This document shows positions 26,429-34,614 of a DNA stretch of 64,000 nucleotides, in pieces. The notes beneath the pieces were generated by a model that saw only the letters and a list, made by a program, of their open reading frames with translations, was not told the origin of the DNA and searched no databases. The stretch lies in assembly GCA_934728255.1 (NCBI GenBank), contig CAKVEC010000001.1, positions 124,001 to 188,000 of the forward strand. Reading direction: 5' to 3'. Source of the DNA: an uncultured Bacteroidales bacterium (GTDB lineage Bacteria; Bacteroidota; Bacteroidia; Bacteroidales; Paludibacteraceae). Each line of letters begins with the position of its first letter. The first letter of the stretch is position 1. The position numbers and the translations under genes were made by a program.

Positions 26429-29400
26429 ATGATAAACAAATCCTTACTCACCATCGTCCTTGCTGCCATTGCTCTCACAGGCGCAAGCGCACAAGCACCC
26501 GCTGACCTACAAGCCGTTGACCTCGGATTGCCGAGCGGACTGAAATGGGCATCGTGCAACGTAGGTGCCACCACGCCCGACGGCTATGGCGACTATTTCG
26601 CTTGGGGCGAGACCGCACCCAAAGCCGACTACTCGTGGGAGACCTACAAGTACGCCAATGGCGCTTCTGACAAACTCACCAAGTACTGCAGCAAAGCAAG
26701 ATATGGCGACAACGACTTCACCGACAACAAGACAGTCTTGGAGCCCGAGGACGATGCTGCCCACGTGAACTGGGGCGAAGATTGGCGTATGCCCACCCAT
26801 GCGGAGTGGACAGAGTTGCGGGAGAACTGCACGTGGACATGGACAACGCAGAATGGTGTGAACGGTTACCAAGTAACCAGCAAGGCGAATAGCAACTCCA
26901 TCTTCCTCCCCGCGGCGGGCGATCGCTACGGCACGAGCCTTAGCGATGCCGGCTCCGACGGCTACTATTCGTCTGCATCTCTCAACGACTACACCCCGAG
27001 CAACGCATGGTGCCTCCGCTTCGCCTCGGGCTATATGTACGGGGACAACTTCCCCCGCCACGGCGGTCGGCCTGTGCGCCCCGTTGAAGCAATAACAACC
27101 CCCGCCAACGTACAAGCCACGCAGGGCGACACCACAGACGTTACCGTCACATGGAACGCAGTGCCCGATGCCGTCAGTTACGAAATCACGGCAGAGTCAT
27201 GGGACGTTGCCATCAACAGGACCGTGCGCACCTTGACGGCAAACGAGACGCATATAAAAGACACTATCCCCGTGCGCCCCGCACTGGGTCGCTACACGGT
27301 GAAAGCCGTCTTTGCCGACGGCAGCAAGAGCGAGGCATCGGAACCAGCTATCGGCTACGCGGTACTTGAGACCATGCGGCTACGCGGCATATCCACACGC
27401 TGGCCGTGGAACGGCAAAGTGGATATCGATATTGAGTACAAGACCGTGCGCTACCGCTTCCAAGAACTCTTCGGACAGCCCAACTTGCCGTACCATGACA
27501 ACGTGACGCTCACCGCACGCACCGCCGACGGCAAGTCGCTCCCCATGCGCACACTCGAGAAAGAGCCTGCGGTGGACAAGAACTACACGGTCAACCGCCG
27601 AACGGTACAGAATGGCGAACAACCTGAAGCCATCAGTAATAAGATATTCAGCGGCTCGGGCTGGCTGCGCATTGTGTGGAACGCAGACGCGGACACGTTG
27701 GGCATCGATGCACCCGGGACTACCATCACGCTCACGGCATCCGACGACTATGCCCATATAACCGACTCCGCCACCGTAGATGTCAATACCACCAAGCCGG
27801 AGTTCATTATGCTCACCGAGAAGGATACGGTAGTATCGCTCCCGTGGGCGGCACGTTGGGCGAACGAGGCTTCAAGGTCGCTCAATATGCAGGACGGTAC
27901 GGATATACAGATACGCGTTATCACGAGATACGGTACAGACACGACCTTGGTGTTTGATGAGAAACAGTTGTCAGACGAGGGGGGAATATGTAGGTGGAAA
28001 ACGAATGATGCCTTTGGTGTCATCCCAGTGGTGGTATTGGACAGCAACCGTGCAACCGCAGAAAAAACGGTCTATAAGAGCAAATTTTTCCGCTATATAA
28101 CGAAGAACCATGTCACGGTGGAACTTCATTCAGCAGGGGATGCCCTTAACATCTGGTGGACAGGTTCGGGCGACTGCACTTACTACCAAGTTATCCGCCG
28201 TGAGGTGTACCGCGACGGCACACGCAGTGCTTGGGGAAATATGGCACCGGTTTCCACCTATGATACAGATATGTGGGGCTACCCCGCAGGCACAGGCAGG
28301 TATATAGACATAGGTATCGTGGGCGGAAAGACCTACGAATACGCAGTTCTGCCCATATATTATGACCCGGATACGCATAACGCAATCACAGCACCACTGA
28401 CCGATTCGACCTTCTGGGGTGCAGGCAGGGTGTCTATGGGCATTACCCTCAATGCACAGCCTGCCGAGCAGAACAGTATCAGTCTCTCGTGGACGGATGT
28501 TCCCGATGCATACACCTACGATGTGTATCGCGACAACGGCAACGGGCAGGACCAGAAGATAACCAGCGTGCCTTACACGGCGACCACCTTCACGGACACA
28601 CGAGTCGAACCCGGCAAACGCTATACCTACAAGGCTGTGGCACTCAATTGGGAGAACGACACATTGGAAGTGAGCGACCCCGCTACCTCTTATGCGCAAT
28701 TGGACGCACTCTATCTTTACAACCTGCAGCCGCGCTTCCCGTGGAACGGACTGGTGGACATCTTTGTCGGCTACCGCTCGGCACGCGAGGTGCAGACAGA
28801 CGGCACACCGCATTTCCAAGTCGTAGCCGTGAGCGGCAACGACACCCTTGCCATCAAGACCCTGACGCTGGCTTCCGCCCGGACGCTTGACCCGAACGAC
28901 TTTACGCTGCCCGCTGATGGCACACCGCAACGCCTTGTATGGGACGCACGTACCGACCTCGGCGCGGCGTACTTCCCCAAAGGGCTTGTCCTGACCGTCT
29001 CCTGCGCACGGGTCGAACCCTATCAGGAAACAGCCACCACCAAGGCTTTTGATGGCAGTTATGCCAACGGCGGCTTCGTGCCTCTTGACCTGCGCCGCAC
29101 ACCCGAAGTGCAACTCGGAAGCCCCACCACCATCTATACCGACCTCGGTTGGTTTGAGGGAGCCACACGCTTGGAGGTCTTTGTCAACGGCACAAGCGTA
29201 TTCTCCACCACCGACGAGAACAACGACTCTTTCACCATCGGCAAAGAGCAACTGACGATATGGGGCATCAATACGCTCAAACTGAAATCCGACAACGGCA
29301 TGGAGCAGACGGCGCAAATCAAGTACCCCGACTTCGTCTTCACCGCCACGCAGGGCAATCGCGACAGCATTATCGTGGCGTGGAATACCCTACAAGACAT

Positions 29401-29725
29401 ACAGGCTTATTCCATTCGTCGCCGTGCGGCAAACACCGAAGACGCTTTCGTAGAGGTGGCTCTTGTGAGCGACACCACCCGTTGGGCGGACACGTCGGAG
29501 GAGACTTTTATCGGCGAGTTTGAGTACACCATCATGCCGCTGCTTGCCCACAGCGAGGAGGCAGGTCCGCAACCCGCTGCCGTGATTGGTTTCCGTGCGC
29601 AGGAAATGGGTATCGAAGATGCCACAGCAACGGATGGCACTCCGTACAAAGTCATCCGCCACGGACAAGTGTTTATCCTCCGCAGTGGCAAAACATATAC
29701 TCTTATGGGTGTAGAGGTCGAATAG
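26429..29725 (+). CDS. large secreted FISUMP + FN3/PWNG repeat protein (paralogue 8)
   Basis: 1098 residues with a signal of about 22 residues (ALTGASAQ). The FISUMP domain spans about 25-219 (WRMPTHAEWTEL, NSIFLPAAGDRYG, GYYSSASLND, GGRPVRPVE), in which the usual YWSSS Trp is replaced by Ser. FN3-like units follow from about 222. Two PWNG modules (RWPWNGKVDIDIEYKTVR near 322; RFPWNGLVDIFVGYRSAR near 769) are close to those in gene 9122. A shared FN3-like unit (TATQGNRDSIIVAWNTLQ) lies near 972. The tail is YKVIRHGQVFILRSGKTYT plus eight residues. It thus joins the two architectures of the locus in one protein. Bases 26918-27085 form the variable-looking segment compared with 17313-17480. Confidence 0.84.
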   Translation: MINKSLLTIVLAAIALTGASAQAPADLQAVDLGLPSGLKWASCNVGATTPDGYGDYFAWGETAPKADYSWETYKYANGASDKLTKYCSKARYGDNDFTDNKTVLEPEDDAAHVNWGEDWRMPTHAEWTELRENCTWTWTTQNGVNGYQVTSKANSNSIFLPAAGDRYGTSLSDAGSDGYYSSASLNDYTPSNAWCLRFASGYMYGDNFPRHGGRPVRPVEAITTPANVQATQGDTTDVTVTWNAVPDAVSYEITAESWDVAINRTVRTLTANETHIKDTIPVRPALGRYTVKAVFADGSKSEASEPAIGYAVLETMRLRGISTRWPWNGKVDIDIEYKTVRYRFQELFGQPNLPYHDNVTLTARTADGKSLPMRTLEKEPAVDKNYTVNRRTVQNGEQPEAISNKIFSGSGWLRIVWNADADTLGIDAPGTTITLTASDDYAHITDSATVDVNTTKPEFIMLTEKDTVVSLPWAARWANEASRSLNMQDGTDIQIRVITRYGTDTTLVFDEKQLSDEGGICRWKTNDAFGVIPVVVLDSNRATAEKTVYKSKFFRYITKNHVTVELHSAGDALNIWWTGSGDCTYYQVIRREVYRDGTRSAWGNMAPVSTYDTDMWGYPAGTGRYIDIGIVGGKTYEYAVLPIYYDPDTHNAITAPLTDSTFWGAGRVSMGITLNAQPAEQNSISLSWTDVPDAYTYDVYRDNGNGQDQKITSVPYTATTFTDTRVEPGKRYTYKAVALNWENDTLEVSDPATSYAQLDALYLYNLQPRFPWNGLVDIFVGYRSAREVQTDGTPHFQVVAVSGNDTLAIKTLTLASARTLDPNDFTLPADGTPQRLVWDARTDLGAAYFPKGLVLTVSCARVEPYQETATTKAFDGSYANGGFVPLDLRRTPEVQLGSPTTIYTDLGWFEGATRLEVFVNGTSVFSTTDENNDSFTIGKEQLTIWGINTLKLKSDNGMEQTAQIKYPDFVFTATQGNRDSIIVAWNTLQDIQAYSIRRRAANTEDAFVEVALVSDTTRWADTSEETFIGEFEYTIMPLLAHSEEAGPQPAAVIGFRAQEMGIEDATATDGTPYKVIRHGQVFILRSGKTYTLMGVEVE

Positions 29726-29726
29726 A

Positions 29727-30064
29727 TTAAGGCTGGTTCTTCACCGTTTTGCACAAATCATAATAGAAACGTTGATACTCCTTTTCGGAGATGGCTTTCG
29801 GGGCTGTCAGTACCACCAACGGGTGTGGCTGGCAGCCCTCTCTGTAGGCGGGGTGGCGGTGAGGGTAGGGATTGGTATGAAAATCGCAATGCGTATAAAA
29901 CGCTCGTTGGTGTAGCCCGCCAAGTGATACTCTGCCTGCTCGAAAGCCCACGCCTGTTGTGCCTCGGTGCGCTACTCAAAGACGGGAAAACTACTACTAT
30001 ACAATGCCTTAAATTCACTATACAGACTATCACCTGTATCCTTAATGTCAATCTCTTGTATCAT
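29727..30064 (-). pseudogene. GNAT-family acetyltransferase remnant (internal deletion plus stop)
   Basis: Read on the minus strand from 30064, the frame gives SEFKALYSSSFPVFE, a TAG where relatives have Gln (FE-Q-RT), then RTEAQQAWAFEQAEYHLAGYTNE. After a jump of one frame it gives FHTNPYPHRHPAYREG, QPHPLVVLTAPKAISEKEYQ and a normal C-terminal end stopping at 29727. Intact relatives in Bacteroidota have about 100 more residues, including the acetyl-CoA loop, between these parts. So the core was deleted and the reading frame also has a stop. Its start overlaps the stop of the HxlR gene (ATGA), showing it was once the second gene of that unit. Confidence 0.78.
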
Positions 30065-30486
30065 TTCTTTTTACGCTTGCGGTCGGCTACTATATCTTCC
30101 AAATTAGCCACCGCCCATTGGAGCATAGGTGCGCAGGCTTGCATAAACGATTGTGCCCGCTCAGTGAGTTGATAGTCCACGCGGGGCGGCACTTCGGCAT
30201 ACACCGTCCGCACTACAAATCCGTCTTCCTCCAGTGTTCGGAGGGTGGTGGTAAGCACTTTCTGCGAGATGTCCGGCAACGCCCGTTGCAGCGCATTAAA
30301 CCGCACAGGTTCAGCATTCTGCTCCAAGGTGTGCAGCACCAAGAGCGACCACTTGTCGCCTACCCGTGACAGTACATTGCGTATCGGGCAGTTCGGGAAT
30401 AACACATCCCGTGTTTCATTATTATGTAGCATATCTTCCATAGGTTCACAGGCAAACGGAATTACCGCCTGCCTGTTTTCGCACAA
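30061..30486 (-). CDS. HxlR-family winged-helix transcriptional regulator
   Basis: 141 residues. The HxlR domain is clear: CPIRNVLSRVGDKWSLLVL near residue 35 (the Cys that senses redox or electrophiles in some members), RFNALQRALPDISQKVLT near 75, and LEEDGFVVRTVYAEVPPRVDY in the wing. An alternative start at MEDML (residue 16) would still keep the domain. It overlaps a broken acetyltransferase gene and lies just after the gene at 30505-31338, its possible target. Confidence 0.9.
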   Translation of the reverse strand: MCENRQAVIPFACEPMEDMLHNNETRDVLFPNCPIRNVLSRVGDKWSLLVLHTLEQNAEPVRFNALQRALPDISQKVLTTTLRTLEEDGFVVRTVYAEVPPRVDYQLTERAQSFMQACAPMLQWAVANLEDIVADRKRKKK

Positions 30487-30504
30487 TAACTATGCCAAGC
30501 ATTT

Positions 30505-31338
30505 TTATTTGTATAGTGCTTTTGCCAATCCTTGCAGGTTGTCTTCGCCGGGCAGGTTGGGGTAGGCTTTTTGCATAGCGGCTACCAACTCATCTGCCGT
30601 CTTACTCTTAGCGAGCAGGCTTTTCAGCGTCTTTAGGTACGCAATCTTAAACTCCACAGCGTCTTGCTCTGTTGCCCCGCCGTGTCCGCCGATGAAGAGT
30701 TCTGCTCCCGATTGGAGTGAACGCTCTGCCTCGGCTATCTCGGCATCAATGGCGGCTTTTGAACTTACCTGCAACGGATTGATATGTGCCTTGACCGGTG
30801 TCCAATGGGTGTAGTACACGCGTTTGCCGATCAGGATGCTGGCTGCGGGGAAGTCGGTGGAAGCCCCGTGGCGGAACTCAAACGGTACGCCTGCGAAGGT
30901 CTGTGTGCTGCCAAAAGCCACCTCCGATGTTTTGCCCGTGGGCAGGTCGGTGATGGCATTGCCGAAGATCTTGGCAAAATTCTGCATCATACCGCCATAG
31001 ATTTCGCCTTTGGAGAAAGCGGGCATCCCCTCTGCCATCAGAATGTCGTGGTCGTCAGTTCCGCCTACGTGGTAGTCGGCAATGCGCTGACTGACAGGCT
31101 TGTTGATTGACTCAAGATAGGTGTTGTACTCGGCGATGTTGTCTTTGAAGAGTGGTTGCTCCATCGTAACGAGGGCATCTTTTCCCTCAATGATGTAACT
31201 GGCATCGCCCAAGGCGTCGTTGGTGTAATAGACGTGCAGTTTGAAAGTATCGAAATCGTACACTTCCACTTTGCCTTTCGTTTGTGCGTTTCCACCGAGT
31301 GCGGCTACACTCATCAATGCTACAATAGTTTTTTTCAT
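30505..31338 (-). CDS. exported MBL-fold-like protein of unknown function
   Basis: 277 residues from the ATG at 31338 (MKKTIVALMSVAALGGNAQ, a signal peptide). The frame extends upstream, but the predicted promoter (31432-31462) and signal peptide favour this start. The body resembles metallo-beta-lactamase-fold hydrolases: a strand-rich start (YDFDTFKLHVYYTNDALGD), ALVTMEQPLFKDN, DYHVGGTDDHDILMAEGMP and ELFIGGHGG. The classical HxHxDH site is not intact (HVGGTDDHD instead), so hydrolase activity is uncertain. It lies 18 nt upstream of the HxlR gene on the same strand, so both are probably one transcript. Confidence 0.68.
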   Translation of the reverse strand: MKKTIVALMSVAALGGNAQTKGKVEVYDFDTFKLHVYYTNDALGDASYIIEGKDALVTMEQPLFKDNIAEYNTYLESINKPVSQRIADYHVGGTDDHDILMAEGMPAFSKGEIYGGMMQNFAKIFGNAITDLPTGKTSEVAFGSTQTFAGVPFEFRHGASTDFPAASILIGKRVYYTHWTPVKAHINPLQVSSKAAIDAEIAEAERSLQSGAELFIGGHGGATEQDAVEFKIAYLKTLKSLLAKSKTADELVAAMQKAYPNLPGEDNLQGLAKALYK

Positions 31339-31431
31339 TACTGTTGTTTTTATAGGTTTGTAAAATATGTTGTTGAAAACTGTGTCTGTCTTGATCGGTT
31401 TATTCAGGCATATTTGTTTCAAATGACACTG

Positions 31432-31462
31432 CAAAAGTACTGCTTTTCTACATACTGTACAA
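31432..31462 (-). promoter_or_regulatory. Bacteroidota-type promoter for the MBL-like gene
   Basis: Minus strand: TTG (complement of 31460-31462), 20-nt spacer, TACTTTTG (complement of 31432-31439). The leader is about 87 nt. Confidence 0.72.
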
Positions 31463-31611
31463 GAACGCACTTGATTATCAGTTAGTTACTTATTTGTAAC
31501 CATTACAGAATATCAGTCGTTTGAGCGAAATAAAAAAATGCATTTTTTTTTGCTCTATGTGCATATCCGCTATTGTATGGTCTGTGTTGTGTCAAAAAGT
31601 GTAAAATGCGT

Positions 31612-31642
31612 TTTGATTTTCCGAGAAAAAAACGTAACTTTG
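31612..31642 (+). promoter_or_regulatory. Bacteroidota-type promoter for glmS
   Basis: TTTG at 31612-31615, a 19-nt spacer, TAACTTTG at 31635-31642. The leader is only about 28 nt, leaving no room for a glmS ribozyme. Confidence 0.75.
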
Positions 31643-31675
31643 CAACCGTTTTTGTAAATACCAACCAACTTTTTT

Positions 31676-33520
31676 ATGTGTGGAATTGTAGGCTATATCG
31701 GGAAACGGGATGCATATCCTGTTCTCATCAAGGGGCTTCATCGCCTCGAATATCGCGGTTATGACAGTGCCGGTGTGGCACTCATCAGCCCGCAAGGCAA
31801 ACTCAATGTATATAAAACCAAAGGCAAAGTCGCTGATTTGGAGGCTTTTGCTTCCGACAAAGATGTGAGTGGCACGGTCGGTATCGCCCATACCCGTTGG
31901 GCTACACACGGCGAACCCAATACCGTCAATGCCCACCCGCACTACTCCGAGTCGGAGGAACTCGCTATCATTCACAATGGTATCATCGAGAACTACGCCG
32001 TCCTCAAGCAGGGCTTGCAGCAGCATGGCTACACGTTCCGTTCCCAGACCGATACCGAGGTGCTGGTGCAACTCATCGAATATACCAAGCGCACCGACAA
32101 GGTGGACTTGAAAACCGCTGTCCAACTGGCTCTCAATCAGGTCGTTGGAGCGTATGCCATTGCGGTACTCGACCGCTCCAATCCCAACATTATCGTAGCC
32201 GCCCGCAAGGGCAGTCCGCTGGTGGTCGGTATCGGTCTGGACGAGTATTTCCTTGCCTCCGATGCCACGCCTATTGTCGAATATACCGACAAGGTGGTCT
32301 ATATCAACGATGAGGAGGTGGTTACTCTCGAGCGTGGCAAAGAGATAGACATTACTACTATCGGCAATGTCCGTAAGACGCCGGAAATCAAGCGTTTGGA
32401 GTTCACGCTCTCCCAGTTGGAGAAAGGCGGCTACCCGCATTTTATGCTCAAAGAGATTTTTGAGCAGCCGCGCACGCTTGCGGATTCTATGCGCGGGCGG
32501 GTCAATATCGGACACAACAACATCGCCCTCTCGGGTTTTATAGATAACAAGGAGCGTTTCCTCAATGCCAAGCGTATCATCATCACTGCCTGCGGCACCT
32601 CGTGGCATGCGGGGCTGATTGCCATGTACGCTATGGAGGAGTTCGCACAGGTGCCGGTTGAGGTGGAGTATTCCAGCGAGTTCCGCTACCGCAAACCCGT
32701 CATTCACCCCGATGATGTCGTCATTGCTATCTCCCAATCGGGCGAAACGGCAGATACGCTGGCGGCAATCCAACTGGCAAAAGATAAGGGGGCATTCATA
32801 TTCTCTATCTGCAACGTGGTCGGTGCCTCTATTCCGCGCCTCTCCGACAGCGGCTGTTACACCCATGTCGGTCCCGAGATAGGCGTCGCTTCTACCAAGG
32901 CGTTCACCGCACAGGTTACGGCTCTCACGATGCTTGCGCTCTGTATCGGGCGTGAGAAAAAGACCATCAGCGAAGAGAAATACCTCACTATCGTCCGTGA
33001 ATTGTCGCTTATTCCCGAGAAAATAAAGACCATTCTTAATCAGGATAGTGCAATCGCTGAGTTTGCCAAGACATTCACCTATGCGCAGAATTTTATCTAC
33101 CTCGGGCGAGGGTATAACTACCCTGTGGCATTGGAGGGTGCACTCAAACTCAAGGAAATCAGTTATATACATGCCGAAGGCTATCCTGCTGCCGAGATGA
33201 AACACGGACCTATCGCCCTTATCTCGCAGGAGATGCCCGTTGTGGTCATTGCGCCGCATTGCGGTACATACGAGAAGGTGGTGTCGAACATACAGGAGAT
33301 CAAAGCCCGAAAGGGGCGTGTCATCAGCGTTGTTACCGAGGGTGATATCCTCGTCAGCAATATGTCCGACTTTACCATTATCGTCCCTGCTACCGAGGAA
33401 TGTCTCACACCGCTGCTGACGGTCATCCCGCTGCAACTGCTGGCGTACCACATTGCCGTGGTCAAGGGCTGCGATGTCGATCAACCCCGCAACCTCGCCA
33501 AGTCCGTAACCGTGGAATGA
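31676..33520 (+). CDS. glmS: glutamine--fructose-6-phosphate aminotransferase (isomerizing)
   Basis: 614 residues, full length. The start at 31676 is fixed by MCGIVGYIG: the Cys after Met becomes the N-terminal nucleophile of the glutaminase domain (about 1-230; HTRWATHGEPN, HNGIIENY, DTEVLVQL). Two SIS isomerase domains follow (ITACGTSWHAGLIAMY near 303; SQSGETADTLAAI near 352; AEGYPAAEMKHGPIALI near 500). The C terminus DQPRNLAKSVTVE is the classical end. The product is glucosamine-6-phosphate for peptidoglycan and lipid A. Confidence 0.97.
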   Translation: MCGIVGYIGKRDAYPVLIKGLHRLEYRGYDSAGVALISPQGKLNVYKTKGKVADLEAFASDKDVSGTVGIAHTRWATHGEPNTVNAHPHYSESEELAIIHNGIIENYAVLKQGLQQHGYTFRSQTDTEVLVQLIEYTKRTDKVDLKTAVQLALNQVVGAYAIAVLDRSNPNIIVAARKGSPLVVGIGLDEYFLASDATPIVEYTDKVVYINDEEVVTLERGKEIDITTIGNVRKTPEIKRLEFTLSQLEKGGYPHFMLKEIFEQPRTLADSMRGRVNIGHNNIALSGFIDNKERFLNAKRIIITACGTSWHAGLIAMYAMEEFAQVPVEVEYSSEFRYRKPVIHPDDVVIAISQSGETADTLAAIQLAKDKGAFIFSICNVVGASIPRLSDSGCYTHVGPEIGVASTKAFTAQVTALTMLALCIGREKKTISEEKYLTIVRELSLIPEKIKTILNQDSAIAEFAKTFTYAQNFIYLGRGYNYPVALEGALKLKEISYIHAEGYPAAEMKHGPIALISQEMPVVVIAPHCGTYEKVVSNIQEIKARKGRVISVVTEGDILVSNMSDFTIIVPATEECLTPLLTVIPLQLLAYHIAVVKGCDVDQPRNLAKSVTVE

Positions 33521-33672
33521 TGTTCCCAAAAAGAATTAATGGTCAATTAATGGCAATTAACGGAGAACGTAACGCGACAATGCTTTTTAATGGTCTTTTA
33601 ATGGACATTAGTGGAGTAAAATCCCCTTTAACGGAGAAGAGAAAAATAGAACATCTCTATGCTTTCAAAGTC

Positions 33673-33718
33673 AGGTGGATGTGAGGTGGATGGTTATAGG
33701 ATAGGCTTAGGATAGGTA
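33673..33718. repeat. two adjacent 11-bp tandem repeats (AGGTGGATGTG-type and TAGGATAGGCT-type)
   Basis: AGGTGGATG recurs 11 bp apart (33673 and 33684), then TAGGATAGG recurs 11 bp apart (33697 and 33708). Upstream in the same gap (33521-33672) are several TTAATGG blocks. No gene or standard promoter is seen in the gap. Confidence 0.65.
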
Positions 33719-33737
33719 ATGGAAATATAGAACATTT

Positions 33738-34604
33738 ATGGATACAAACATTCATGTAGCCGTACTCGGCTATGGTAATATAGGTCGCGCTGCCGAGCAG
33801 GCGGTTTTGTCGGCACCCGATATGGAGTTAGCCGGTATTTTTCACCACAATGACAATCTCGATGCCATCGATGCCGATGTGGTGCTTCTCTGTACTCCCA
33901 CTCGTGAGGTACCGCATTTTGCGGAGCAACTCGCCAAGCGGGGTATCTGTACGGTTGATTCTTTCGACATCCACGGACAGATAACCGACCTCCGCTGGCG
34001 GTTGATGCCCGTCAATCAGGCTCATCAATCCGTCAGTATTATTTCTGCCGGTTGGGATCCGGGTTCCGACTCTATGATACGTGCTATCCTCCAAGCCCTT
34101 GCGCCTAACGGACTGACCTACACCAATTTCGGCCCCGGTCGCTCTATGGGGCATACCGTGGCGGCGAAAGCCGTCTCGGGTGTTAAAGATGCTCTTTCCA
34201 TGACCATTCCGCTCGGCACGGGTATCCATCGCCGTATGGTCTATGTCGAATTGGAAGACGGAGCCGACTTCGCTACCGTTGAGCATAATCTGTTGCAGGA
34301 CGACTATTTCGCCCACGACGAGACGCACGTCATTCCCGTACCCTCGGTGGCTGCCCTCAACAACGTGGCGCATGGCGTCCATCTGGTGCGCAATGGTGTC
34401 TCGGGGACAACGCACAACCAGCGTTTCGAGTTCAATATGGAGATCAACAATCCCGCTCTCACAGGTCAGGTAATGACCTCCTGCGCCCGTGCCGCTTTCC
34501 GTCTCCGCCAAGAACAACGTTATGGTGCTTACACAATGATCGAACTCTCCCCGGTTTCTCTCCTCCCCGGCTCCCCCGAAGATCTCATCCGCCAATTAGT
34601 CTGA
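33738..34604 (+). CDS. ddh: meso-diaminopimelate dehydrogenase
   Basis: 288 residues. The N-terminal Rossmann motif is VAVLGYGNIGRAAEQAV. ADVVLLCTPTREVP, SFDIHGQI and SAGWDPGSDSMIRAIL fit the NADPH-dependent DAP dehydrogenase family, as do GPGRSMGHTVAAKAVSGVKDALSMTIP and the C-terminal THNQRFEFNMEINNPALT. The enzyme aminates tetrahydrodipicolinate to meso-DAP in one step (or the reverse). With dapL and dapF in the same window the organism has two candidate routes to meso-DAP. The phosphoesterase gene begins 10 nt later. Confidence 0.93.
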   Translation: MDTNIHVAVLGYGNIGRAAEQAVLSAPDMELAGIFHHNDNLDAIDADVVLLCTPTREVPHFAEQLAKRGICTVDSFDIHGQITDLRWRLMPVNQAHQSVSIISAGWDPGSDSMIRAILQALAPNGLTYTNFGPGRSMGHTVAAKAVSGVKDALSMTIPLGTGIHRRMVYVELEDGADFATVEHNLLQDDYFAHDETHVIPVPSVAALNNVAHGVHLVRNGVSGTTHNQRFEFNMEINNPALTGQVMTSCARAAFRLRQEQRYGAYTMIELSPVSLLPGSPEDLIRQLV

Positions 34605-34614
34605 TTGACATTTT

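Noticed and set aside
12890..29725. Canonical type IX secretion C-terminal domain on the FISUMP proteins
   Set aside because: The shared tail is only about 25 residues and lacks the longer beta-sandwich pattern of type A or B sorting domains. A relation to type IX export remains possible but is not shown.
31643..31675. glmS ribozyme in the glmS leader
   Set aside because: The predicted leader is only about 28 nt, far too short, and no ribozyme core is seen.
33521..33672. Small gene or structured RNA in the glmS-ddh gap
   Set aside because: Only AT-rich TTAATGG-type blocks like those before dapF and before the lipoprotein at 59444. No coding pattern or stable long hairpin is seen.
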